Of a DNA stretch of 55,883 bases, positions 7,497 to 15,724 are shown in pieces. A program made the position numbers and the translations under genes. Origin of the DNA: Brevibacterium oceani (GTDB taxonomy: Bacteria > Actinomycetota > Actinomycetes > Actinomycetales > Brevibacteriaceae); assembly GCF_013623835.1 (NCBI RefSeq), contig NZ_JABKDE010000014.1, positions 1 through 55,883 of the forward strand, given 5' to 3'. Every line of letters begins with the position of its first letter. The first letter of the stretch is position 1. Under the pieces are notes generated by a model. It saw only the letters and a program-made list of their open reading frames with translations, ran no database searches and was not told where the DNA came from.

Positions 7497-8897
7497 TCAC
7501 GCCCCGTGGCCGAGCTCCTCGTCGAAGCAGTCGGACAGCGTCGGCTGGGCGAAGCGGTATCCGGTCTCCTGCAGCTTCTCCGGCACCACACGCTGATCGG
7601 CCAGAGCGAGTTCCTTCGCACCGTCACGGCCGAGCATGAGCTCGGTGATGAAACCGGGCGTCGGAATCCACGCGGGCCTGCGCAGGTGGGCGGCGAGCGC
7701 CTCGGCGAATTCCGCCTGCGACACGAGTTCGGGAGCGACGGCATTGACCGGACCCCGCACATAGTCATAGAGCACCGCATGCACATAGGCACGGGCCACG
7801 TCGTCGAGGGATATCCAGGCCAGGGCCTGCTCACCGCTGCCCAAGCGACCGCCGGCACCGGCGAGGAACAGCGGCGCCTGCAGTTTGAGCAGTCCGCCCA
7901 ATGAGCTGAGCACGACCCCGGTGCGGATCGACACTCGCCGGATCCCGGCGTCCTCGACTCCGGCCGCGGTCTCTTCCCACTTCTGGCACACCTCGGCGAG
8001 GAATCCCTCGCCGACCGGCCCTGATTCGTCGACCGGCTCATCCGCCTTCGACCCGTAGTAGCCGACCGCGGAGGCGCAGACGAAGACCGAGGGCCGCTTC
8101 GCCTCAGGCAGGCTGCGCATCGTTTCGACGAGCAGCCTCGTCGAGTCGATGCGGGAGGACCAGATCTCGTCCTTCGCGTGCTTGGTGAACCGTGTGGCGA
8201 TCGATCGCCCGCCGAGGTGGACCACCGCGTCCGCCCACGCGAGGTCCCGCGGGTTGAGGATTCCCAGGTCGGGGTTCCAGTGCACTTCATACGGGAACTT
8301 CGGGGTCTCGCGCACGAGGAGGCGGACGAAGTGTCCGGCGGTGGAGAACAGTGCGGCCACCTGCCGGCCGATCAGTCCGCTGCCGCCGGCGATGAGGATG
8401 TGCTTGCCCTTCTTCCGGGTCAGCAGGGGCGCGTTCGTGGATTCGAGGAAGTCGATGTCCATGAGCATGCGCCGGTGCCGGGCTTCGAAGGTGGCCTCGA
8501 GGTAGCGGGTGAGGCTGCGATCGATGACGTCGAAGCCCTGCGGTGCCATGGAGAATTCGACGTGGTCGTCGATCTTCGTTCCGCCCGCCACCGAGGTGAA
8601 TTCGTGCGTGTGCTTCCACTGGCTCAGGGGGCCTTTCTTCAGCTCGTCGACGAAGGAGAACCGCGACGGGCCCTCCGAATGCACCGAGCTGAAGGGACGC
8701 CGCACGAGGCCGTACGTGCCGGGCACGCTCGTGCGCACCTGCGCAACCGAACCAGGGGCGATCGGGGGGTAGCTCTCCTCGACGATCTCCTGCGCCCAAT
8801 GCGGTGAAAGCCTGGTCAGAGCACCTGGCTGAGCGTGCCAGTCGTACGTGGTCTCCGCGCCGAGCGGAATTTCAGATGTCGACTCAAAGATGGTCAT
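7497..8897 (-). CDS. SRPBCC-TIGR01777 fusion protein (epimerase-like)
   Basis: The 466-residue protein fuses an N-terminal SRPBCC/START-like ligand-binding domain (about residues 1-150, FESTSEIPLGAETTYDWH) to a TIGR01777 NAD(P)-binding domain (about 165-466). The second domain has IAGGSGLIGRQVA, VHLGGRSIATRF, the SAVGYYG motif with the expected Tyr, and the closing PEKLQETGYRF. This two-domain form is common in actinobacteria; its substrate is unknown. The start at 8897 is preferred to the longer frame because AGGAGGG lies before it. It is a longer paralogue of the 458-1489 gene. Confidence 0.82.
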   Translation of the reverse strand: MTIFESTSEIPLGAETTYDWHAQPGALTRLSPHWAQEIVEESYPPIAPGSVAQVRTSVPGTYGLVRRPFSSVHSEGPSRFSFVDELKKGPLSQWKHTHEFTSVAGGTKIDDHVEFSMAPQGFDVIDRSLTRYLEATFEARHRRMLMDIDFLESTNAPLLTRKKGKHILIAGGSGLIGRQVAALFSTAGHFVRLLVRETPKFPYEVHWNPDLGILNPRDLAWADAVVHLGGRSIATRFTKHAKDEIWSSRIDSTRLLVETMRSLPEAKRPSVFVCASAVGYYGSKADEPVDESGPVGEGFLAEVCQKWEETAAGVEDAGIRRVSIRTGVVLSSLGGLLKLQAPLFLAGAGGRLGSGEQALAWISLDDVARAYVHAVLYDYVRGPVNAVAPELVSQAEFAEALAAHLRRPAWIPTPGFITELMLGRDGAKELALADQRVVPEKLQETGYRFAQPTLSDCFDEELGHGA

Positions 8898-9006
8898 GGC
8901 ATCCCTCCTACCTCGAATGATGCCACCGGATTCTGAGAGTGTGACCGACAACGCGCCCAAGCGCAGATGAATTGTCCGCCGTCACAGTCGTCACACCGGG
9001 CAACTG

Positions 9007-9210
9007 TCCGCACCGGGCCACGGTCGGAGGCGCGCTAAGCCACAGTCGGAGCCGCGCCGCAGTCCGCACCGGACCATAGTCGGCGCCGCGTTACTGTCTA
9101 GTGAATGTGCAGGAGACCAGCATTAAATCAGGTCGCTGGCACATCCACTAGACAGTTGCGGACCGACCCTCACTCAGCCGACAGTTGCAGACCGAACTCC
9201 AGTCAGCTGA
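9007..9210. repeat. Intergenic cluster of degenerate direct repeats and a hairpin
   Basis: In the 334-bp gap between the 7497 gene start and betC, a segment beginning GTCCGCACCGG occurs twice (about 9007 and 9062, each running to a GCGCG end about 29 bp later), with a third half copy CCACAGTCGGAGCCGCG between them. After it, 9093-9110 pairs with 9139-9156 (18 bp, one mismatch, ACTGTCTAGTG arms), and GACAGTTGC-GACCGA type segments recur at about 9151 and 9180. The hairpin probably terminates betC. No gene is seen. Confidence 0.5.
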
Positions 9211-9231
9211 CAGCAACGGAGCGGCGACCGC

Positions 9232-10842
9232 TCACCCCTCGGCTGCGGGGATCTTCCCGAAGCGGAAGGCCGACCAGAAGTCACCGCGCACATAGCCGTG
9301 CTCCGGTTCCGGATCGAAATCCCAATGACGGACCGTGCCCACCTTGAGCGCATCGGCGACGAGCTGTCGGCTGCGCTGCGAGCCGAGTACATGATCCTCG
9401 AGGTGGTCGAGGTCGTAGCGGGATTCGAGCTCTGACCGCATCGCCGCCAGCGTCTGCGCATACGCAGGATCGTCGGCACGATTGTCCAGCTCGTCGGGGT
9501 CCGCGGCGAGGTCGAAGAGCAGCTCAGGATCACCCGGGCACAGGGTCAGCTTGCAGTCCCCGCGTACGAGTGTGACCTGCGGGCGGTAAGTGCCCTCGGC
9601 GAAGTACTCGATGATGACGTCTCGGTCCTCAGGGCCGAATTCCCCGATGGCTTCCCGCCGAGCCGATTCGAGCAGGGACGTTCCGACGAGGCCGTCGTCC
9701 ACCGCGGAGGTGGCCGTGCCCTCCACGTCAGATCCCACCGCCGAGGCGGCCGTGCTCTCTGCCCCGCCGGCACCGTTCGCGCTCCCGCGGGCGATCTCGA
9801 CCAGGGTGGGCGCAAGGTCGACGAGGCTGACCGGGTTCTGGTAGCGGCCGGGGGTGACCACCTCGGCGGGGCCATTGACGATGATCGGCACCCGCGAGGA
9901 CTGCTCGTAGGGCGACATCTTGAACCATAGGCCCCTCTCCCCCAGCATGTCGCCGTGGTCGCTGGTGACGATGACGACGGTGTTCTTGAGCAGGTCGAGC
10001 TCCTCGAGCCGCTGCCTGATCGCCCCGACGTGGTCGTCGATGTAGTTCACCGCCGCATAGTAGGCGCGGCGGGCCCTGCGCACGTCCTCGATGCCGGGTT
10101 CCCGCTGATCGAAGCCGCACATCGTGCGCAGCCGATGGCTGTGCGGATCCACGGCGGCGTCAGGGACCTCGGGATGGGCAGGGTCCGGGATGTCCACCTC
10201 GGCGAACCGGTCCCAGTTGGCCTTCGGCGGCTCGTACGGGTCATGCGGGTGGATGAACGAGGTGACCATGAGGAACGGCTGGTCGGCCCCGGCCGCCTGG
10301 TTCGCGCGCTTGCGGTCGTTGAGGTGGCGCAAGGTCTTGAAGATCACCTCGTCGTCGAAGTCCTGCTGCACGTTCGCCGTCGCAGCACCCGCGGTGAACA
10401 CGGGGTCGGCCTCGTGGTACCACTGCAGTTTCTCCTCCAACGGGCGATTCCAGTCGGGGACCATGTCGAGATCGGCCGGGTAGACGTCGGTGGTCAGACG
10501 CTGTTCGAAACCGTGGTGCTGGTCAGGGCCGATGAAGTGCATACGGCCGATGAGCGCCGTGTGGTAGCCGAGCGTGCGCAGACGGTGGGCGAAGGTCGGC
10601 ACCGAGGCGGCGAAGTCGTCACCGTTGTCGAGGCAGTCGACATCGGCGGGCATCCGCCCGGTCATCATCGATGCCCGCGACGGCGCGCACAGCGGGGTGT
10701 TGCAGTAGGCGCGGTCGAAGACCGCACCATCGGCGGCCAGGGCGTCCATGTTCGGGGTCAGTGCTGCGCCGTTGCCGTAGGTGCCGAGTGCCTGCGCCGC
10801 CATCTGATCGGCTTGGATGACGACGATGTTCGGGGTGGTCAT
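9232..10842 (-). CDS. betC: Choline-sulfatase BetC
   Basis: BetC hydrolyses choline-O-sulfate to choline and sulfate. The 536-residue protein has the sulfatase signature CAPSRASMMTG with the formylglycine-forming Cys at residue 52, metal-binding Asp in IQADQ, the SDHGDMLGERG motif, and the C-terminal choline-sulfatase tail. It contains an extra Gly/Ala/Ser-rich stretch (about residues 350-385, bases 9690-9790) that interrupts an otherwise family-like region; this stretch is partly made of copies of the dispersed GCCGAGGYGG motif. It lies 17 bp downstream of the BCCT transporter gene in the same direction, so both probably form an operon for uptake and breakdown of choline sulfate. No betAB genes are in the window. 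Confidence 0.9.
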   Translation of the reverse strand: MTTPNIVVIQADQMAAQALGTYGNGAALTPNMDALAADGAVFDRAYCNTPLCAPSRASMMTGRMPADVDCLDNGDDFAASVPTFAHRLRTLGYHTALIGRMHFIGPDQHHGFEQRLTTDVYPADLDMVPDWNRPLEEKLQWYHEADPVFTAGAATANVQQDFDDEVIFKTLRHLNDRKRANQAAGADQPFLMVTSFIHPHDPYEPPKANWDRFAEVDIPDPAHPEVPDAAVDPHSHRLRTMCGFDQREPGIEDVRRARRAYYAAVNYIDDHVGAIRQRLEELDLLKNTVVIVTSDHGDMLGERGLWFKMSPYEQSSRVPIIVNGPAEVVTPGRYQNPVSLVDLAPTLVEIARGSANGAGGAESTAASAVGSDVEGTATSAVDDGLVGTSLLESARREAIGEFGPEDRDVIIEYFAEGTYRPQVTLVRGDCKLTLCPGDPELLFDLAADPDELDNRADDPAYAQTLAAMRSELESRYDLDHLEDHVLGSQRSRQLVADALKVGTVRHWDFDPEPEHGYVRGDFWSAFRFGKIPAAEG

Positions 10843-10859
10843 GGTGGTTCTCTTTTCGT

Positions 10860-13181
10860 TCAGGAGCGGGATTCTGAGGCGGAGTCGGCGTCCATCGCCG
10901 AGGTGGCCTGAGGGTCGGTATCATCCGCCGAGGTGGCGTCCGGGTCGGCGGGGTCCGCCTCCGTGGTGGGGCCGTCCGCCTCGGCGGTGGGGTTCGCGTC
11001 GGATTCGGGAGTCCACCCGTCGTCCCAGGTCCCGGTCTCGTAGTCGTAGCCGACGGGATCGCCGTTCTCGTCGGTGCGCTGGTACCAGTCGGTGTAGTCC
11101 TCGTGCTCGGAGTCGATGCTGCCGTTCGCGCCGTCGCCGGGCTCGGTGGGCACGACCTGGAGGGCGAAGTCGTCGCCATAGCGATCGGCGCCGTCGACGA
11201 CGGCGTTGTCGACGGCATTGAGTGCGTACTGGCGGCGCAACGCGAGCGGATCCGTCCGCAGCTCCTTGTACCACGCGAAGATGATGAAGAGCATGACGAT
11301 CGCGAACGGCACCGCCGTGACGATGACGAGCTGTTGGAGGCCTTCGAGCGCGTTCGCGTTGCCCAGCAGCAGCATGACGACAGCGATGCCCGACATCACG
11401 AGACCCCAGAACACGACGACCCACTTCTTCGGCTCCTGATCACCGCGGCTGGTGAGCATGCCCATGACCACCGAGGCGGAATCGGCCGAGGTGATGAAGA
11501 AGATCGCGAGGACGATGATCGCCACGAACGGCAGCCATTCGACGTAGGGCAGGTTGTCGATGAGGGTGAAGAACACCTCGGGGGCTTCCATGCTGTCGGT
11601 GAAGCCGGCCGCACCGTCCCGGTACATCGAGATCGAGGTCCCGCCCATGATGCCGTAGGCAACGAAGAGCAGAGTCGAGGGGATGAAGATCGTGCCGAGG
11701 ATGAACTGGCGAATCGAACGCCCGCGGGAGATGCGGGCGATGAAGGTGCCCACGAACGGCGACCAGGAGATCCACCAGGCCCAGTAGTACACGGTCCACA
11801 CCGATTGGAACTCCTGTGTCTCCGTGCCCCACGACAGGGACCGGCCCATGAGGTCGAAGAGGGAACCGAAGTACTCCATGAGCGCCGAGGGCAGCAGGTT
11901 GAGCAGGAAGAGCGTCGGGCCGAGGAAGAGCACAAGCGCGACGATGCCGACGGTGAGGACGATGTTGATTGACGACAGGTAGCGGATGCCCTTCGAGACG
12001 CCCGAGACCGCGGAGATGATGAAGCCGATGGTGAGCACGAGGATGATGATGACGAGCATGTTGTTCGTCATCGGACCCGCTCCGGAGACGATGCTCACGC
12101 CCGTGCCGATCTGCATCGCCGCGATGCCCAGCGCTGCCGCCGTGCCGAAGAGCGTGGCCACGATGGCGAAGATGTCGACGAGCTTGCCGGCGAAGCCCTC
12201 GGTCTGTCTTTTGCCGAAGAGCGAGACGAAGATCGAGGACAGCAGCAGGGACCGGCCGCGACGGTAGGCGGCGTAGGCGATCGCGCCGCCGACCAGGGCA
12301 TACATCGCCCAGGCGTGGAAGCCCCAGTGGAAGTAGGTCTGTGCCATCGCACCGTGGAGGGCCTCGGTCGTCTCCGGATCGTTCGTCAGCGGCGGCGGGC
12401 TGATGAAGTACGTGAGCGGTTCGGAGGGCCCGAAGAAGAGCACGCCGATGCCGATGCCGGCCGCGAAGAGCATCGCGACCCAAGAGAAGGTGCTGAACTC
12501 GGCCTTCTCACTGTCCTTGCCCAACGGGATCTTCCCGTAGGGCGAGAACGCGAGGATGAGGAGGGCGACGAGGACGACGATCGCGACGAGGTTGAAGAAC
12601 CAGCCGACGTTCATCGTCGACCAGTCATACGCGGCCTTCGCCACCGAGGCAACGCTGCCGGAGTCCGTGATCCCCCAGATGACGAACGCCACCGTCAGCG
12701 AGCCGGCGATCGCGAAGATCACCTTGTCGAGGGAGTACCGACGGCGCTGCTCGTCGATCGCGATCCCGGGCACGAGGATCGGGTGAGTGTTGTGCGGGTA
12801 CTGCGTGTTCGTCTCGGTCGAGGAACCGTCCTGGGGGCTCTCGCCGTACGGGTAACGCGGACGGGCGTAGTCGAGCTTGCCGAGGCGCTTGCCGGTCTCG
12901 CGGCTGACACGCTTGGCGTCGGCGCCGACTCGACGGGCGTCGGCCTTGATCCGCTCCCGGGAGACGCGACGGTCGTTCGGGTGCGTCTCGGCGCTGCCGT
13001 TCGCCTCGGCGGCCTTGTCGTTCGCCGCTGCGGCGGAGTCCGCCTGCTCGGCGGCATTCGTCGCGGTGGCGTTGTCGTGCGCGGAGGCTGCGTTCGCCTG
13101 GTCGGCGGCATCGCGTGCGGTGGCGCGTGGTCTGACATCCGAGGAGTGTTCCTCGGATCCGGGGGTGGAGTCATCGGACAT
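10860..13181 (-). CDS. BCCT-family transporter (choline/betaine type)
   Basis: The 773-residue protein is a sodium- or proton-coupled BCCT carrier with twelve membrane segments, roughly residues 150-620. The family Trp-rich segment YYWAWWISWSPFVGTFIARISRGR is split by position around residue 465. Both ends are long. The N-terminal 120 residues are Ala/Asn/Asp-rich, then basic. The C-terminal 130 residues are acidic and end in a low-complexity Thr/Ala/Asp tail encoded by three copies of the GCCGAGGYGG motif (10897, 10927, 10976). Long tails sense osmotic state in BetP-like carriers, so osmotic control is possible. AAAGGA precedes the ATG. It is upstream of betC, which points to choline or choline sulfate as substrate. 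Confidence 0.88.
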   Translation of the reverse strand: MSDDSTPGSEEHSSDVRPRATARDAADQANAASAHDNATATNAAEQADSAAAANDKAAEANGSAETHPNDRRVSRERIKADARRVGADAKRVSRETGKRLGKLDYARPRYPYGESPQDGSSTETNTQYPHNTHPILVPGIAIDEQRRRYSLDKVIFAIAGSLTVAFVIWGITDSGSVASVAKAAYDWSTMNVGWFFNLVAIVVLVALLILAFSPYGKIPLGKDSEKAEFSTFSWVAMLFAAGIGIGVLFFGPSEPLTYFISPPPLTNDPETTEALHGAMAQTYFHWGFHAWAMYALVGGAIAYAAYRRGRSLLLSSIFVSLFGKRQTEGFAGKLVDIFAIVATLFGTAAALGIAAMQIGTGVSIVSGAGPMTNNMLVIIILVLTIGFIISAVSGVSKGIRYLSSINIVLTVGIVALVLFLGPTLFLLNLLPSALMEYFGSLFDLMGRSLSWGTETQEFQSVWTVYYWAWWISWSPFVGTFIARISRGRSIRQFILGTIFIPSTLLFVAYGIMGGTSISMYRDGAAGFTDSMEAPEVFFTLIDNLPYVEWLPFVAIIVLAIFFITSADSASVVMGMLTSRGDQEPKKWVVVFWGLVMSGIAVVMLLLGNANALEGLQQLVIVTAVPFAIVMLFIIFAWYKELRTDPLALRRQYALNAVDNAVVDGADRYGDDFALQVVPTEPGDGANGSIDSEHEDYTDWYQRTDENGDPVGYDYETGTWDDGWTPESDANPTAEADGPTTEADPADPDATSADDTDPQATSAMDADSASESRS

Positions 13182-13497
13182 GGGCGATGGTCCTTTCTCA
13201 TTCGCAGGAGTGTCTGGAACTCAGACGTGACGGATGATCGAAAGCAACCGGATCGCTCAGGGTTCGCTGCCGCACCACCCGATCGCCGCGCCTTCCCACG
13301 AATCGTTGGCATAGCCCTGTGTCGGGCGCGGTGCGACGGTGGCCGGGCGGGTTCGACCGCGGTCAGCTGCCGCAGTGAAACCTCTGTATGCCATAATTTC
13401 GGACCATAACAGTTTGCTGAGAGCTTCTCAAAGGTTCGCTTCACACAAGAGGCGGGGTCGGCTGCACGATGACGGTCGGTTACCCCTCGGCGGGTGG
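13182..13497. other. Intergenic region upstream of the BCCT gene
   Basis: No gene seen. An AT-richer patch at 13381-13440 is the likeliest place for the BCCT-betC promoter on the minus strand; it contains TTATGG twice, 13 bp apart. I could not fix a -35/-10 pair. Confidence 0.3.
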
Positions 13498-13566
13498 GGT
13501 CATCCAGCCTCGGCGAGGTAGGTCATCCGACCTCGGCAAGGTGTGTCATCCGGCTTCGACGAGGAT
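13498..13566. repeat. Three degenerate 23-bp tandem repeats
   Basis: Units begin GGTCATCC at about 13498, 13521 and 13544 and continue with GCCTCGGCGAGG or close variants. The third unit overlaps the 3-prime end and stop codon of the downstream SMR gene. The repeat core contains the GCCGAGG half of the dispersed motif. Confidence 0.55.
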
Positions 13567-13860
13567 GACGCCGACGACGATGCAGCCGATGCCGATGAGC
13601 GCGCGACGCGTCAGCGAGTCCTTCCAGATGACGCGTGAGAGCAGGCAGACCAGGGCCACCCCGCAAGCGGCCCACAGGCCGTAGGCGACGCCGAGCGGCA
13701 TGCCGGCAGCGAGCGTGCGGCTGAGAAACAGGAAGGCCGCAGTGTAGCTGATGACCACCGGGATGAACCAGACCCTGCGCTGCAGTCCGGCGCTGGCGCG
13801 CAGACACAGGGTACCGGCCACCTCGCTGAGGATCGACAGGGCGAGCCAGACCCAGCTCAT
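13546..13860 (-). CDS. SMR-family efflux subunit (second of pair)
   Basis: Small multidrug resistance protein of 104 residues with four membrane helices, the usual family length. It has the family pattern in helix 1 (WLALSILSEVAGT with the essential membrane Glu at residue 12), PLGVAYGLWAACG in helix 3, and a final VGVILVEAG. SMR proteins export cationic compounds by proton exchange; when two unequal genes are adjacent, as here, they usually act as a hetero-dimer (EbrAB, YkkCD type). It overlaps the preceding SMR gene by 4 bp (ATGA), so translation is coupled. Confidence 0.88.
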   Translation of the reverse strand: MSWVWLALSILSEVAGTLCLRASAGLQRRVWFIPVVISYTAAFLFLSRTLAAGMPLGVAYGLWAACGVALVCLLSRVIWKDSLTRRALIGIGCIVVGVILVEAG

Positions 13861-14261
13861 TCGGTCACCTCCGTGTATCCGCTGCCAGGGGCGACGGGAC
13901 CGTCGGGAGTGCCGGCATCGTCAGGAGTGCCGGAATCGTCCGAGCTGCCGGATTCGACGAGGATGACGCCGATGATGATGACGGCGATGCCGATGATCGC
14001 TCCGATGCTCAGCAGCTCCCCGAAGAACACCACGCCGAGCACGGCGACGAGGGCGACTCCACTGGCCGACCAGGTGGCGTAGACCGCCCCGAGCGGCATC
14101 CCGAGTCGCTGCGTGAGGCCGAGGATGAAGAACGCGGCGGCGTAGAGGACGACGACCCCGGGGATCCAGATCGGATCGGCGACGGAGGCGCGCAGCATCA
14201 GGGTGGCGGCCACCTCGGCGACGATCGCCCCCGTGAGGAGCAGGATTCGACGGGGGCTCAT
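13857..14261 (-). CDS. SMR-family efflux subunit (first of pair)
   Basis: A 134-residue SMR protein. Residues 1-105 are the four-helix core with the conserved Glu in GAIVAEVAATLML and PLGAVYATWSASG. The last 30 residues form an acidic Gly/Ser/Asp/Pro tail that is not part of the family fold. It overlaps both neighbours by 4 bp, downstream of the TetR gene and upstream of its partner SMR gene. The three-gene operon tetR-smr-smr is probably autoregulated through the palindrome just upstream of tetR. Confidence 0.88.
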   Translation of the reverse strand: MSPRRILLLTGAIVAEVAATLMLRASVADPIWIPGVVVLYAAAFFILGLTQRLGMPLGAVYATWSASGVALVAVLGVVFFGELLSIGAIIGIAVIIIGVILVESGSSDDSGTPDDAGTPDGPVAPGSGYTEVTE

Positions 14262-14815
14262 GCGGCCTCCTCCGCCTCAGCGGTGTCGATGAGACCGAGC
14301 GCGTGCTCGCGCACAGCGGCCAGATCAGCGGCGGGGAAGACCCCGGTGGCCTCGGACATCCAGGCGCCGTCGGCGCAGAAGCGCGCCGTCGTGAGCAGCG
14401 AGACGACGGGAGGGTTGAGGCCGTCGACGTCGAACCATGGGCCGAGGTGGTCTCTCCACGCCTGGCCCAGCTTGGGGTGGTAGAGCGCGTCGGAGAAGAT
14501 CCAATAGTCTGCGCGGGAGACCTCGGCGGTGGTGGCGACGGCGACGTAGGCGCGATGCCGCTCGAAGCTCGAGAGCTCCTCGGCCGACTTCCCGGTGTGT
14601 TCGCCCAGCATCTGCGCCCAGTGCGCGGCGGCACGGTCGACGAGGCCGACCATGAGCGCTTCCTTCGACGGGAAGTGGTACATCAGCCCCGGCTTGGTCA
14701 GCCCCGCTTCCTGCGCAACCGTCTCGAGCGAGATCGTCACGCCCTGGACCGAATCGTTCGATTCGGCCAGGGCCTTCGCCGCTTCGAGGATCCGAGTCTT
14801 CGCATCTGCAACCAC
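14258..14815 (-). CDS. TetR-family regulator of the SMR operon
   Basis: This 185-residue protein has an N-terminal TetR helix-turn-helix (ILEAAKALAES, then VTISLETVAQEAGLTKPGLMYHFPSKEALM) and a C-terminal ligand domain. Its start is GTG. A TAAAGT box ends 7 nt before this GTG, and the palindrome ACTTTACCA-N6-TGGTAAAGT covers that box, so the protein most likely represses its own leaderless transcript and the two SMR genes. The inducer is unknown but may be a cationic drug. Confidence 0.88.
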   Translation of the reverse strand: MVADAKTRILEAAKALAESNDSVQGVTISLETVAQEAGLTKPGLMYHFPSKEALMVGLVDRAAAHWAQMLGEHTGKSAEELSSFERHRAYVAVATTAEVSRADYWIFSDALYHPKLGQAWRDHLGPWFDVDGLNPPVVSLLTTARFCADGAWMSEATGVFPAADLAAVREHALGLIDTAEAEEAA

Positions 14816-14822
14816 GCCCGGA

Positions 14823-14846
14823 ACTTTACCATCCGGTTGGTAAAGT
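14823..14846. promoter_or_regulatory. TetR operator overlapping the -10 box
   Basis: Perfect 9-bp arms ACTTTACCA (14823-14831) and TGGTAAAGT (14838-14846). The minus-strand TAAAGT (14828-14823) is a TANNNT -10 box 7 nt from the GTG start of the TetR gene. Repressor binding here would block the promoter directly. Confidence 0.7.
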
Positions 14847-14927
14847 CGGCCAGGTCGCCGAGGTCAGGCGGGTCAGCCACAGTCAGTCGGGTCAGCCGGG
14901 GCGCCTAGGTCAGTTAGGTCAGATACG

Positions 14928-15719
14928 TCAGTTCAGCAGTGCCCGGTCCCCCAGGCTCGCACCCTTGAGCTTCGAGAACTCCCCGAGCAGGGTCTCGACG
15001 GTCAGGTCCTTCTTCTCCTCGGCCGTGGCTTGGTAGATGATCCGACCCTCGTGCATCATGATCAGCCGATTGCCCAGCGCGATCGCCTGCTCCATGTTGT
15101 GGGTGACCATGAGCGTGGTCAGCCCGTCGGCTTCGACGATCTTCTTCGTCAGCGTCGTCACCAGCGCCGCCCGCTGCGGGTCGAGGGCTGCGGTGTGCTC
15201 GTCGAGCAGCAGGATCCGGGGCTGGGTGAATCCGGCCATGAGCAGGCTCAGCGCCTGCCGCTGACCGCCGGAGAGCAGTCCGACCTTCGTCTTCAGTCGG
15301 TTCTCGAGGCCGAGTTCGAGTGTGGCCAGCTCGTCCGTGAAGTGCTCCCGCCGCGCCGAGGTGGTTCCCCGCCCCAGACCGCGTGCTTGTCCGCGCCTGA
15401 GAGCCAGGGACAGGTTCTGTTCGATCGTGAGATCCCGTGCGGTGCCGGCCATCGGGTCCTGGAAGACCCGGCCGAGGTATTTCGCCCGTTTGTATTCGGG
15501 CATCCGGGATACCTCGGCGCCGTCGATCGTGATCGATCCGGAGTCGATGGGCAGCCGCCCGGAGATGGTGTTGAGCAGGGTCGATTTGCCGGCGCCGTTC
15601 GAACCGATGACGGTGACGAAATCGGATTCCTCGAGTCTGAGCTCGAGCCCTTGGAGGGCTTTGCGTTCGTTGACCGTTCCGGGGAAGAAGGTCTTGGAGA
15701 CGTTGTCGATCGTGAGCAT
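14928..15719 (-). CDS. ABC transporter ATP-binding protein (TrpZ-like)
   Basis: A 263-residue ABC ATPase. Walker A is GSNGAGKST at residues 39-47, the signature is LSGGQRQALS, and Walker B is ILLLDEH followed by TAALDP. It powers the importer formed with the permease at 15725 and the binding protein at 16802. The start at 15719 is chosen because it begins MLTIDNVSKTF, lies 5 bp after the permease stop, and the upstream part of the longer frame is only a shadow of the permease. In the 112 bp before tetR, many GGTCAG-type repeats occur and no other gene. Confidence 0.93.
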   Translation of the reverse strand: MLTIDNVSKTFFPGTVNERKALQGLELRLEESDFVTVIGSNGAGKSTLLNTISGRLPIDSGSITIDGAEVSRMPEYKRAKYLGRVFQDPMAGTARDLTIEQNLSLALRRGQARGLGRGTTSARREHFTDELATLELGLENRLKTKVGLLSGGQRQALSLLMAGFTQPRILLLDEHTAALDPQRAALVTTLTKKIVEADGLTTLMVTHNMEQAIALGNRLIMMHEGRIIYQATAEEKKDLTVETLLGEFSKLKGASLGDRALLN

Positions 15720-15724
15720 GATCC

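Noticed and set aside
12719..13444. 241-residue minus-strand frame upstream of the BCCT gene
   Set aside because: Overlaps the BCCT gene N-terminus in another frame and is a Pro/Arg/Thr-rich shadow.
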